Origin: Phoebastria nigripes
Lineage: Eukaryota; Chordata; Aves; Procellariiformes; Diomedeidae
DNA: 64,000 bases
Direction: 5' to 3'
Assembly: GCA_035582835.1 (NCBI GenBank)
Contig: JAYKAV010003443.1
Location: forward strand, 355,688-419,687
The notes under the pieces were generated by a model. The model made no database searches. It worked only from the letters and a program-made list of their open reading frames with translations, and was not told the origin of the DNA. Positions 25,303-36,122 of this stretch are shown here, one piece after another. Made by a program: the position numbers and the translations under genes. Every line of letters starts with the position of its first letter. Within the stretch, counting starts at the first letter, position 1.

Positions 25303-26214
25303 AGCATGCTTAACTATTCCACTGTCAAGGCAGAACACTTGCCAACTGAAAGATCTGAGTGACCAAACATACTGAAAACCATGTAGTTTTTCTCTTAGGA
25401 ATGAACATCTTCCTGAGACATGCAAATGGTGAAACATATTTTCTAAGATCATGTTTTCACAGAAACATCACACTCTACAGCAAGTATTAATGATATATGA
25501 TCACTTTACTTATTACTTTCATAATAATGTTTTCTTGAAAATAACTCACGTAAATTGTGGGACCGAGTCTGTACCATTTAAAAATGTTACTTTTTTATGT
25601 TTTATAAAAGTATAAACCACTTCATTGTTGTTCTGATCAAAGAAAACAAGAGCAGCCTGTGAGGCAAGAAGAAATGAATCCTGCAGTGCCTAATTCAGGA
25701 GGCATCAGATATTCTACCTCTGTAGACAGAGCAGAATGAAAACTAACAGCAATCAAACAACAGCAAATTCAGAGGATGGTGGGCATATAACTATTAGACG
25801 CTAAGCCAGGCAACTGGCACTGAATGTCAAACAAATTATTTTCGCATTACAATAGAAATGGATTATATTTGTATGAAAATCCTATTTTTATAACTACTAA
25901 GTAAAGACAGTTAGGAATCAAAATAACTGGGTCAGAATGACAGAAGAACTATTTGAGGATAACTAGTTTTCATATGAAATATTTGCCAAAGGGCAAGATG
26001 TGATTATTAAATTAGTGGGTGATAAACTAAATTGTTGTAAAAAGAAACTTCTCAGGAAAAGTTTGCAGTGGAAGGCGATTGGCACATCGATAGCATTAAT
26101 TGTGTGTCTCAGATGAGTTGAAATTTACAACCCTGCTTTGTTCAGCAGATGTTTTAATTACAAGCTTGGGGCACGCAGATGTTTTTGTGCAGTCAGGGAG
26201 TAAGGCTGGCACTG
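25303..26214. other. AT-rich non-coding sequence
   Basis: No gene recognised. The last part (about 26050-26200) contains a TGTTTTAATTACAAGCTTGG stretch that looks like unique, possibly conserved sequence, but nothing can be assigned. Confidence 0.6.
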
Positions 26215-28558
26215 ATCTGGAGACTGACACAGTCCATCCTCCTGCAATGAAGCACAGTTAGATAGACTTGGACTACCTCTGACAGACGTTTGTTTTTAAA
26301 AGTTTCTATAAAAGGAGAGATTTCATAATTTCCCTAGGGAAGCTATTTCCTCCTGCTTAATTATCCTTTTTTGCAAAGAAGTTTTCCCTGGTATGTAATG
26401 TAAATCATCTTCCCTACAAATCAAACTTATTTTGTCTTATCCTAAGCCTTGTGGAGCCAGAAGTAAACATTTGCATATAAGAAGACTTGTCTGCCCCTTC
26501 CTTCTCTTTTAACGTATTCTAAATTCCCCAAACAGCTCAAGTTTTCTGAGCCTGCAGTCAGTTTTGATGTGTGCTAGACAGCTGCCTGCAACACTGGTAA
26601 TGTGTCCACTTTAGGTACTGAAGGAAAATACTTATCCTAATAACAAGTCTCACCAATGCCCCGATACAATCTAATGTGGAGAGAGAGTTAAACACTTCCA
26701 GAAGAAAAGTAAGAAGACCTAAACATAAATAGTATGTTTATCTTCTTTGTCCATCTCTTTCTTAAAACCGAGGTACCCAAAATACAAAAAATATTTCATC
26801 CAGGTTGTTACAAGCATGAGAAAGATTGCAGTAATACTGCCAGTATATTAATCTAACACTCCTGTTAAATACAACTATAAATGAGATATGTATCTCATAA
26901 TAAATTAATATTAACTTTTTGATGCACTAGAACTATACTTTTCAGTACCTTTTTTAGGTTAGTCCAGCTGTTTCACATTTTGTGCACACATTTGACTTTT
27001 CTCTCTTAAATACAGTACTTTGCCTAGTGCTTTCAAACACTACTCTGATATACAAAGATAATCATCAGTTTGAAATCTGCACTCTGAAGTGCTTGCACCT
27101 TTATCTGCATCTTCTTATACATGTTAAAAAAAATGTAATTGAAGGTAGGCCACCATACAAGTAACTGACAAAAACCCTGAACAGAATCATGTTCAGAAAA
27201 GACACCTCTAGTAATTCACTTGAAAATCTTTTCCACTTTGACTGCCTGCAACTAGTAACCAACCCTGGAGGTATTTTTTTCCAAATTTGCACTTTCATCT
27301 TAAATTGAAATCAGCTAGTTATACCACACTTCCCNAGTTAGCTACCAAAATGTGATATGAAACTATGCAGAAAGTCCTACTAAAGTCAGAAAATATCATA
27401 TCTACTATTCCTACCTTATCCACTCTGCGACTTTTCTGGTTGAAGAAGAGAATTGGGTTGGTTCAATAAGATTTGTTCTTGGCATATCCATGCTGGCTGT
27501 CCTTATCACCTTTTTGTCCCCTAGATGCTTATAAATTTATTCATAATTTGTCCAGGTAAATTTCTGTGTATCCCAGTTAGGCTGTTGGGTCTTTATTTCC
27601 CAAGAAGCATCCTTTTCTTCTTTAAAGTCCCTACGTTTGCCCTTTGCCACTCCTTTGCCACTCCCCTGGGACTTCTTCCACCCTCCCTTAGTTCAAGGGG
27701 TAATTGTTAATGCTCAAAGACTTTTNAAGGCCACTTCCTTAAATACTCTGTGGTGAAATAAGGAACTAACCCTACTTTACTACTTTAATATATCCAACTC
27801 ACATGAACATTTCCTCACCTGCCTTTCGGTACTCCAGCTTGTCTTCCATTTCTCTTGTTAACTATACTTGTTGCTATTAAGCAGTAGAACTGTATTTTCT
27901 TTTGCCTTCCTCTCATTTCTCAGGTATCTATGTGAGCTCTCCTGGTTGTTTTTATGTCTTTTGCTAGTTTTCCTTTGTATTATTTCTTAGACTTCCTGGT
28001 TAGCCTCACATAGTTATGCTAGCCTTAATTTTTATACTCATGTTTTCTTTGTGTCTACTTTTACATGACTCCTTTGGTTTTATTTTCAGATTCTAAGAGA
28101 GACCTTAATGCTTCCCTTTTCTTCAGCTGTGCCTTCTCCTATAACCACCATTTCTTCTGCATTTTCCATGCCAAGTGCTCTCAGAGGCCACAGTTTTAAC
28201 AAGTGAATATTGTACTAATGGGTATTCGGAAGAGCACTACTTTTGTGCAGTAGTTGTAAGTAAAAGGGTGCTATCCCAGTTTAAATTCTCAAGACAGTAT
28301 TGAACAATTTTTAAGTGAATTGTCCCCACCCTGCTGTTCTTGCTTCTTTTCCATTTCTCAGAACTGCAAACTGCATCATGCAACGATTATTTCTCTTCAA
28401 TTGCCTTTCAGCCATCACATGCTCAATCTGCTCTCCCTTACCTTTGCAGTGAACATTACATCTAAGTTGTCTCCTCTGAGATAAGAAACTGGCCTCCACA
28501 ATTTCAAGAACTTGTTGATATCTACTGTGTTACCAGTAAGTATCCAAGCAATTACAGT
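26215..28558 (-). mobile_element. Ancient CR1-type LINE, minus strand, 3' portion (split by copy B)
   Basis: Read on the plus strand, this stretch follows the reversed order of an old amniote CR1 family. It runs from a 3' region (AGGGAAGCTATTTCCTCCTG, TTAATTATCC), through CTACTAAAGTCAGAAAATATC, GATTTGTTCTTGGCATATCC and ATGCTGGCTGTCCTTATCACC, to TTTCAAGAACTTGTTGATATC near 28500. These anchors appear in the expected order over 2.3 kb, with many substitutions and indels, so all frames are broken. Its 3' end is near 26215-26230. The remaining 5' part resumes after the younger CR1, at about 30490. No functional protein remains. Boundaries are approximate and the subfamily is unassigned. Confidence 0.8.
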
Positions 28559-28629
28559 GCCTCCTCCGACCAGCCTGGCTGAACTNGGAGCTCTTCCTGG
28601 GACTCAGGAAAAAAAGGAGCNTTTACCAC

Positions 28630-29562
28630 TTGTGGAAGAAGGGGCAGGCAACNCAAGAAGAGTACAGGGATCTCATTAGGTCATGCAGANAGGAAATCAG
28701 AAAGGCAAAAGCCCAGCTAGAACGCAATCTGGCCGCTGTCGTTAGAGACAACAAAAAATGTTTTTACAAATNNATTAANGACAAAAAGAGAGCCAAGGAG
28801 AACCTCCATCCTTTATTGGATGCGGGGGGGAACGTTGTCACCGAGGATGAGGAAAAGGCTGAGGTACTTAATGCCTTCTTTGCCTCTGTCTTTAATAGTC
28901 AGGCCAGTCACCCTCAGGGTATTCAGCCCCCTGAGCTGGAAGACAGGGACGGCGAGCAGGATAAACCCCCCATAAACCAGGAGGAAGCGGTGAACGACCT
29001 GCTACGCCACCTGGATGCTCACAAGTCCATGGGGCCAGATGGGATCCACCTGAGAGTGCTGAGGGAGCTGGCGGAGGAGCTTGCCAAGCCACTCTCCATC
29101 ATTTATCAGCAGTCCTGGTTAACNGGGGAGGTCCCGGATGACTGGAGGCTTGCCAATGTGACNCCCATCTACAAGAAGGGCCGGAAGGAGGACCCGGGGA
29201 ACTACAGGCCTGTCAGCCTGACCTCGGTGCCGGGGAAGATTACGGAGCGGTTCATCTTGGGGGTGCTCGCAAGCCGTGTGCGGGACAACCAGGGGATCAG
29301 GCCCAGCCAGCATGTGTTCATGAAAGGCAGGTCCTGCTTGACCAACCTGATCTCCTTCCATGACCAGGTGACCCACCTAGTAGATGAGGGAAAGGCTGTG
29401 GATGTGGTCTACCTGGACTTCAGTAAAGCCTTCGACACTGTCTCCCACAGCATTCTCCTAGAGAAGCTGGTGGCTTACTTACAGCCTAGACAGGTGTACT
29501 CTTCGCTGGGTAAAAAACTGGCTGGACGGCCGGGCCCAGAGAGTTGTGGTGAATGGAGTTAA
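28630..29562 (+). pseudogene. CR1 ORF2 reverse transcriptase, partial and disrupted (copy B)
   Basis: The frame encodes the N-terminal half of the CR1 reverse transcriptase, which copies CR1 RNA into DNA at the nicked target. Visible blocks: [43 protein letters not shown] (finger region); GEVPDDWRLANV; NYRPVSLTSVPGK; and YLDFSKAFDTVSH, which carries the first catalytic Asp. The frame is already open upstream of 28630 (GLRKK..YHLWKKGQ), so no true start codon is implied; the position used is a TTG. Near 29490 a frameshift leaves the CR1 frame, and the last about 20 residues are out of register. The ADD catalytic motif would fall in the N gap. The product cannot be active. Several Ns make single codons uncertain. 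Confidence 0.9.
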
Positions 29563-29572
29563 ATGCAGTTGG

Positions 29573-30270
29573 NNNNNNNNNNNNNNNNNNNNNNNNNNNN
29601 NNNNNNNNNNNNNNNNNNNNNNNNNNNNNNNNNNNNNNNNNNNNNNNNNNNNNNNNNNNNNNNNNNNNNNNNNNNNNNNNNNNNNNNNNNNNNNNNNNNN
29701 NNNNNNNNNNNNNNNNNNNNNNNNNNNNNNNNNNNNNNNNNNNNNNNNNNNNNNNNNNNNNNNNNNNNNNNNNNNNNNNNNNNNNNNNNNNNNNNNNNNN
29801 NNNNNNNNNNNNNNNNNNNNNNNNNNNNNNNNNNNNNNNNNNNNNNNNNNNNNNNNNNNNNNNNNNNNNNNNNNNNNNNNNNNNNNNNNNNNNNNNNNNN
29901 NNNNNNNNNNNNNNNNNNNNNNNNNNNNNNNNNNNNNNNNNNNNNNNNNNNNNNNNNNNNNNNNNNNNNNNNNNNNNNNNNNNNNNNNNNNNNNNNNNNN
30001 NNNNNNNNNNNNNNNNNNNNNNNNNNNNNNNNNNNNNNNNNNNNNNNNNNNNNNNNNNNNNNNNNNNNNNNNNNNNNNNNNNNNNNNNNNNNNNNNNNNN
30101 NNNNNNNNNNNNNNNNNNNNNNNNNNNNNNNNNNNNNNNNNNNNNNNNNNNNNNNNNNNNNNNNNNNNNNNNNNNNNNNNNNNNNNNNNNNNNNNNNNNN
30201 NNNNNNNNNNNNNNNNNNNNNNNNNNNNNNNNNNNNNNNNNNNNNNNNNNNNNNNNNNNNNNNNNNNNNN
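29573..30270. other. Assembly gap (698 N)
   Basis: An uninterrupted run of N lies wholly inside CR1 copy B. Sequence on both sides is CR1 in the same orientation, so the missing part is almost certainly CR1 ORF2: the rest of the reverse transcriptase and the thumb/tail region. Comparison with copy C, where about 530 bases cover only the later part of this interval, suggests the true missing length is somewhat more than 698 unless copy B has an internal deletion. Confidence 0.95.
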
Positions 30271-30491
30271 GCCAGGGGAGGTTTAGATTGGACATTAGGA
30301 AAAATTTCTTCACCGAAAGGGCTGTCAAGCATTGGAACAGGCTGCCCAGGGAAGTGGTTGAGTCACCATCCCTGGAAGTATTTANAAGACACACCAGACN
30401 GCGTCTGGTGGTGTTGGGTTGACGGTTGGACTCGATGATCTTAGAGGTCTTTTCCAACCTTCATGATTCTATGGTTCTATGATACTATGAT
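30271..30491 (+). pseudogene. CR1 ORF2 C-terminal end and 3' UTR after the gap (copy B)
   Basis: After the gap the CR1 frame resumes with [20 protein letters not shown], then [16 protein letters not shown]. Where copies A and C continue to a RDMV-stop ending, copy B has lost about 40 bases and instead carries CACCAGAC-NGC-GTCTGGTG, so the normal stop codon is missing. The 3' UTR block and the terminal repeats are intact. Confidence 0.85.
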
Positions 30492-30660
30492 TAGAACAGG
30501 ACATATTCTTTGAATGCTTCCTGCAGTTTCTCCAAACCCTCGTTCAACACTCTAGTTCAGTGATCTGCAGTCAGTGCAGGATCCCTGTTTTTTTCCTTGT
30601 TGTCTTAACCCTGACTCTCTATTCTTTCTCAAGTTTAGGTAAGCAAACCGCCTCACCTCT
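30492..30660 (-). mobile_element. Ancient CR1-type LINE, continuation beyond copy B
   Basis: Past the tail of copy B the plus strand reads CATATTCTTTGAATGCTTCC, then GTGATCTGCAGTCAGTGCAG, CCTGTTTTTTTCC and CTGACTCTCTATTCTTTC. These follow, in reversed order, the same old CR1 family seen at 26215-28558, and pick up just where that part stopped. The similarity is weak but ordered, and fades past about 30650. Confidence 0.55.
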
Positions 30661-33600
30661 CTGAAAATTTGTTTTAGTTTTCTAGCCAGCATTAAAGAAT
30701 GGGCTTACAGACTGTTACACAGTATATTCANAGAGATTATAACTCAGAAGAGTGTTTCAAACCCATTCCCTAGTCACCCCTACTCAGTGACCTGCTGAAA
30801 AAGGATTAAACTGTTCCAGCATCAGAGAAGCTTATTGTTATGCTCGCATCAACAGCAACAAAACACCAAGTAGACTACAAGGCCTAGGAATGGGCAAGGC
30901 CAGATGCCAAGGAACCCCAAACAAAAAGGGTGCAATCAAATTTCTCAAAATCTCACCAAGTTAATCCATTTTGCAGTAATTAAAGAGTTCACCTTTCCCC
31001 TTAGTTTAGTTATTCCCTAGAATATTTAGCTATTCCGTTGGAATATTCCATTTTCCAATGCAAAAGAATTTCTCTGTATGAGCTGACAATCTGATTCACT
31101 CCCGATCCCTCCCTACTGCTTACAAACCCCTCTCCCTACCCTTCAATCCTTCCACACAGCGAGCTCTCTAAATAGGTCATACAGTGAATTAATTTTCATT
31201 TGTCGTACAAAAAGTGTCATCTATTCAGATCTCATCTACTAACTGTATCGCCACACTTCACTTCATATGACTTTAAACAGGGACCACCAGAAGCATTTTA
31301 TTTTTTCAGACTGAGTTCAGAATCTTGATTATAGCTTAGAAAGAAGTAAAAAGAAATATTTCTCACATTATTATTATTATTAGTACATTTATCTGGAAGA
31401 CAGATTTAATCCTACAAAGTGTTAAGAGGCTCAGTAAAGGGTCTGTCAAGTATTTTCACATGCTTTGATAAATGCCATTATGTGCATGCCAAATGAATAC
31501 TATTAATATGGATGATTAAAAAATTAAGAACTTATTTGTTCATCCTTTATCATCAAGAGATGAATTTGCATTTTGATTTTTGCATTTTGGAAAGCAGTTT
31601 GTATTGAGCTAGAAAACCTCTAAAGCAAAATAAAATAAAATAAAACAAAAAAACATCTCTGACCTTCAGATAGAGAAACACTTGACAGCCTTTTGATTCT
31701 TTTTGGGTTTCCAATATAGCATTTGACTATTGAAATTTCAATGATAAAAATCTACAAAGGGAAATGGGGCTGACTCCTGTGAAAAACAATGAGACAGTAC
31801 CATCAAGTTCTTCCTGTATTTTTATCAGAACATGAGCAATCTTGATTATAGCTTCTTCTTAATCAAAAAAACCTTGAAAGAACTCCACAACTGAATCTAT
31901 AGTAAAGGGTTCAACATAAATTGCAGACAAGGTGGATCATTTCAGCAGAAAATCTTAGCAATAAGTAGTAAATTTCCTGATGTGAGATATTAAAGTATTA
32001 ATTAGAGAGCTGCTGACTTCAACTGGCTTTAAAGAGTTACCTCCCCAGTAGAAAGTGAACAATTTTCAAATCAGGGAAGACATTTTGAAACTAGTGGCTT
32101 TTCAAACATTTTTTTCTTTCTTCCTTTTTCGTTAGTTTGTTTGTTTGTTTTGTTTTGTTATTGTTATACAATCTTTCTAGATATTAGGATGCTTTGTTTA
32201 TACTGAGAAGAAAGAATGAACCTTCATGTTACGTGGTCCCTACAACTGATATTGAAGAATATTTTACTTCAAAGTCAGGAAGGACTGATAAAAGAATTAG
32301 CTTAAACAGGGTTCTAAGAGAAACGTCTTGGAAGTATTCAAGCTTCCAGCAAACTATATTGATGTAAATCCTATCAGATCAGAGTATCTTAAGAAACAGA
32401 TGATAAAAGGGTGACTAATGGGCCAATAAAAACAGTTAGCATTTCCGTGTGATGACTTCCATTATAACACAATCACATTTCCTTGTCTAAAATATATTCA
32501 TTTCAGCAAGCTCTAAAAGCTGCAAAGATACCGGTAGTTTATGTAACTAGCCACTTCATGTCTCAATCAACTACTTTTCCAACTAGTTGCAATTTCATCT
32601 CAAGTGTTTTTAATCATCAGTGGACACGGACTTATTAAAGTGTTGATATTTAATGCTTTAAAATAACTCCACAGTATTACCAGTTCCTCTTATGAATGCA
32701 CGCTAACGCTAATTAGACACCAAAGTTAATTTATCTAAAATTGTGCTCAACAGATGGTATTGATATCTACTACACAAAGTAGATATCCCTCTATAAAATC
32801 TAGTACTCTATGGCCACCCAGTTTATTATCAGGATATGCTCCCACGAATAAAAGTGGGGCTGCACTATCTTTTTTTAGAAGAAAAAAAAAAAATATTGCC
32901 ATACATATGAGCCTTTGAATGTTCATTGAATTAAAAAGCACCCAAACTTTCACATGCTATGAATTGTCACTCAGACATGGCCTTGAATAGAAAACACTTA
33001 TCAACCACACAGACGAGTCTTTGTGGTTTTCCTTTTCTCCTGCTCTCTTAGTTTTCCAGAGCATGGTAATGACTGGCATAGAGAAGTACTTCCAAGCTGT
33101 ACAGTTTGAGTGCTAAATTTAATGGAAGCACTCAGTCAAGCAGCAAAACATGCCAAAAAGTAGGAAATAGTATCAGGTAGAGAAAGGGTTTTGCATTTTC
33201 TCTTGCCCTTGTTCTTGTTATAAAACAGTATCAAAACACCTCAGATTAGCTAATACTAGTACTTAAAAAAAGATTATGTTAATGAGAACACCATAAATCA
33301 GAGCAAATTACTTTTTAAAGAACAGTTTCTGGACTATAACTCCCATCTAAATACTCTCTTTTAGCCAACTGTACAGATATTACGGACGTTGAACATAAGT
33401 TGATACACACTTTATATCCACAGACAAAGAAAAAAAAGTTTGTTGTTCTGAATTTTAAATGTGTTCCTTGGCAGACAAAGAAAGATGTCTATTTGACAGC
33501 CAAAATGACTGAGAACAGTAGTGATAGCTCAGCTATTACTAGGGGATTTCTAATTTGTTCTCTTCATAAAAGTTTAATGCTTGACTTTAATTTTATGGTT

Positions 33601-34679
33601 TCTAAATTCACAAGGAGACAGCCAGAATTTTGAACCCAATATACATTTACATTTCTGAGAAGAAAATAGAAATGAATCTGTTTATCTTTCCTTCTTGAGT
33701 ATAAATGGCCTTTCTATAGACCTTCAAAGTTAAGTGAATAGTGTTTTAAATATTTTAAGAACTCCGTTTTATACTGTTGACATAACTTGGCATTTTGCCA
33801 AGTAAAACTCTGTTCTAATGATCAGTTGCTTTGTATTCCCTTAAAGAAAATTAGCATAGCCCCAAAAATGCAGTTAAATCTTTCTGATATTTAAACTATC
33901 AAATCCATATGAGAAAGAAACTGGTCTTAAACAGAAGGGTAAGACAGAGCTTTATAATGGTCTTCCTTTTTAAGAAACTTTCCCTGAACTTGAAGGTTCT
34001 CTAAAACCTTAGGATAAAGACCTTATCAGTATAATCCAAGCAACTGCAATTCTAAGTTCACACACGTGCATAATCGGCATTTGTTTTCAGGCAGCTAGTT
34101 TATCACTAGCTTAGCAGTATAATATAAAAAAAAAAAATCTACTCTTCATGTATGGATACAAATATTATAAACAAAAAAATCTTGAGTTTGAGTGCTAAAG
34201 AATAAAACACAAACATATTTTAACTTTTAATGGGAAAGACCTCCTCATCACACTTTCCTCTTAGTTGAAAAGCAACTAAACATTTTTTTTTTCTGCTATT
34301 TAAAGAAAAATTAGAAGAGACATCTCCAGTTGCAAAATGAAAGTTGCTTGTTACATGTGATTATTAAAGAGAACAACAAGGTGTCTGTGATCATTTACAT
34401 TAACTTTTCACTGAAGATGAATTTTGTGACTAAATGCTTTCTAGTACTTCTCCATTCTCATTTACTGTGTCAGAGATGAACAGTGGAAATTAAAATTTAT
34501 TAAGAATTTTGCAGTAAAATAGTTCTGATTCAGAAAATGTCAAGCATTTCTGCAGCAGTTCTTTGGAAGAAGTTGTTTTCAAAAAAAGCTTTCACTGTAA
34601 CTCAATTAAATTCCTTGTTAAATTCCTAAAGCGAACAAAACAAATCCCAGAATAGCCAACTAAACATTATGGTACTCAC
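30661..34679. other. AT-rich non-coding sequence
   Basis: No gene or clear mobile element. Simple repeats include an AAAAT run near 31628-31650, ATT units near 31375-31383 and TTTG units at 32135-32159. Open frames are under about 80 codons. Confidence 0.65.
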
Positions 34680-34927
34680 TCTACAATGAAGATGACTCCT
34701 TGCCTTGACAGCAGCAGACACCTGTACCTGTGTCATCAGCAGTCCTGCAAAGTGCCCGGTGATACTGCAGTTAGGGCACCCAGTCCTCCAGCATCTATTA
34801 TTTTCCAGTTGTATCTGCAAGAGCTCTTCTATAATCACCATGGCTTCCTCAGTGTTATCGTCACCCAGTTTCTCAAGCAAGTAAGATAATTCTGACAAGT
34901 CAGTCATTTCTTTGTTGTTCAGAGCAT
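34680..34927 (-). CDS. Candidate internal coding exon, unidentified protein, minus strand
   Basis: This is the best protein-coding candidate outside CR1. On the minus strand a good acceptor (CTCTTCTGTACTCATTGCAG) precedes position 34927. The next 248 bases are open in one frame and end at 34680 before a near-consensus donor (GTGAGTACC). The 82 full codons begin ALNNKEMTDLSELSYLLEKL, followed by an acidic helical stretch (GDDNTEEAMVIIEELLQIQLE) and a Cys-rich part (CPNCSITGH). The first half has the look of an amphipathic coding helix, with base composition less AT-rich than the flanks. CPNCSITGHFAGL has C-x2-C-x4-H spacing like a CCHC zinc knuckle, but the last Cys is replaced by Leu, so a working knuckle is unlikely. 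The frame runs on into the putative intron to a stop at 34626. I do not recognise the protein, and no partner exon is identified in the window. A chance frame with chance splice sites remains possible. Confidence 0.35.
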
Positions 34928-36056
34928 CTGCAATGAGTACAGAAGAGTAATGAAGAGTTAATATATGGCATAACTCTAGCTACTCTTCCAGATTTGCACC
35001 TGAATCCCTTTCACAAAATAGATACAAAATNAAATCAAAGACGGACTTGACAAGGGAAAGGATGTGACTCTGTTCGGACACTTCTGAAAGTACACTGATC
35101 AGTTAACCCAAAATATATCACATTTTCTTTGTTGCTTTTTCATTGAGCCAAAGTCTATTGATAGTCCCAATGAGTGGGAGGTTTAAAAAACAAAAGAGAC
35201 TTTTTTCTATTTTTTTTTTTGTCTGGTATCTACCTCCACCAGGCTGAGCTCAAGTGCAATATTGACCACCACCAGTGCAATATTCACGTTAGCTTTTTCC
35301 CTTTTCCCTGAAAACTTCTTATTTGTCTCTCTCAGTTTATTTTATTCCATTTTTGTAGCTTTTTTTCGTCACCTGATTTTGTCAGAAAGGAATGAGATTT
35401 TTTTTTTTTTTTTTTTGACACAGCTGTGAGTCCATGGATACAGAAGCAGTGATAGAAGAAATGACTTAAAAAAAACCCCCTGACACCTGTACAACTCTAT
35501 CATGTGCTGGTGTGCCTGATATCTCTCTTCCCTCAGTATTAAAGTTTAAATTATGGGTCTGCAAGAGAAAAAGAAACAATTTTCTAAGCCTTTGTGTTTT
35601 TTTTTCTCCCTATGTCCTCACACTCTCCTTTCGTCTTTAGGGAATCAGCATTGTTCCCCAACTGTAAAAATAAGAATATAATCTCAAGGCTACATCTCCT
35701 AAAATTTCTTGCGGTTAAAATGTGGCTGACTAATCCTCAGCTGGAATCAGAGTCTGCATTCTCCAAAAAATTCCATTAAAAAACTATCCCCCAGAGAGAT
35801 GAAATAAAGCTGATATTAATTCCTGTTCAATTCAGAAAGAATTACCTTGATATTCTACTTAATATATTTTTGTAAAGAAATTGTCATTAAGAGGTAGCTA
35901 TTCCAAAGAGTTGGTATTCTCCCACTGCCTCTCTCATCTTCCAGTTATACCAAGATTACCTTTGTAGAAATTAACACATTTCCATCAAAATAAAATTCCT
36001 TTTGCTGAGAAGATAAACTAGTGCTGGATCTTTCTGGGTATGTTATGTTTATGCTG
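34928..36056. other. AT-rich non-coding sequence
   Basis: No gene is supported. A 20-base poly-T lies at 35398-35417. The sequence just right of 34927 would be the upstream intron if the minus-strand exon is real. Confidence 0.6.
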
Positions 36057-36122
36057 CAGGTTTGTACCAGCACCAGTTTGTAGCACAATATTTGTACCAC
36101 AGGTTTGTACCACAATATTTCC
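36057..36122. repeat. Degenerate tandem array of TTTGTACCAC
   Basis: Four close copies of the decamer start at 36061 (TTTGTACCAG), 36077 (TTTGTAGCAC), 36091 and 36104 (both TTTGTACCAC), spaced 13-16 bases apart. Two copies are each followed by an AATATTT block. This is a small local duplication array, seen directly. Confidence 0.75.

Larger units (their letters stand above)
28559..30491 (+). mobile_element. CR1 LINE retrotransposon copy B, nested in older CR1
   Basis: This is a plus-strand avian CR1 that starts within ORF2, in the linker between endonuclease and reverse transcriptase (a WLNxELFLGLRKK-like block), and runs to the CR1 3' UTR (GATGATCTTAGAGGTCTTTT) and terminal ATTCTATG-type repeats at about 30460-30491. 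It is 5' truncated. A 698-base N gap (29573-30270) removes the centre, including the second catalytic motif region. Its flanks on both sides belong to a single older minus-strand CR1, so it inserted into that element. The tail of ORF2 is altered: the usual stop-codon region is replaced by a short palindrome (30392-30410). Confidence 0.95.

Noticed and set aside
28892..29376. Minus-strand frames over CR1 copy B
   Set aside because: Shadow frames of the GC-richer CR1 reverse-transcriptase region.
29486..30457. Long open frames across the N gap on both strands
   Set aside because: They exist only because runs of N contain no stop codons; the real bases at each end are CR1.
31321..31854. Exact 17-base direct repeat AATCTTGATTATAGCTT (31321-31337 and 31838-31854)
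   Set aside because: In 64 kb of AT-rich DNA one or so such matches is expected by chance, and the flanks of the two copies differ.
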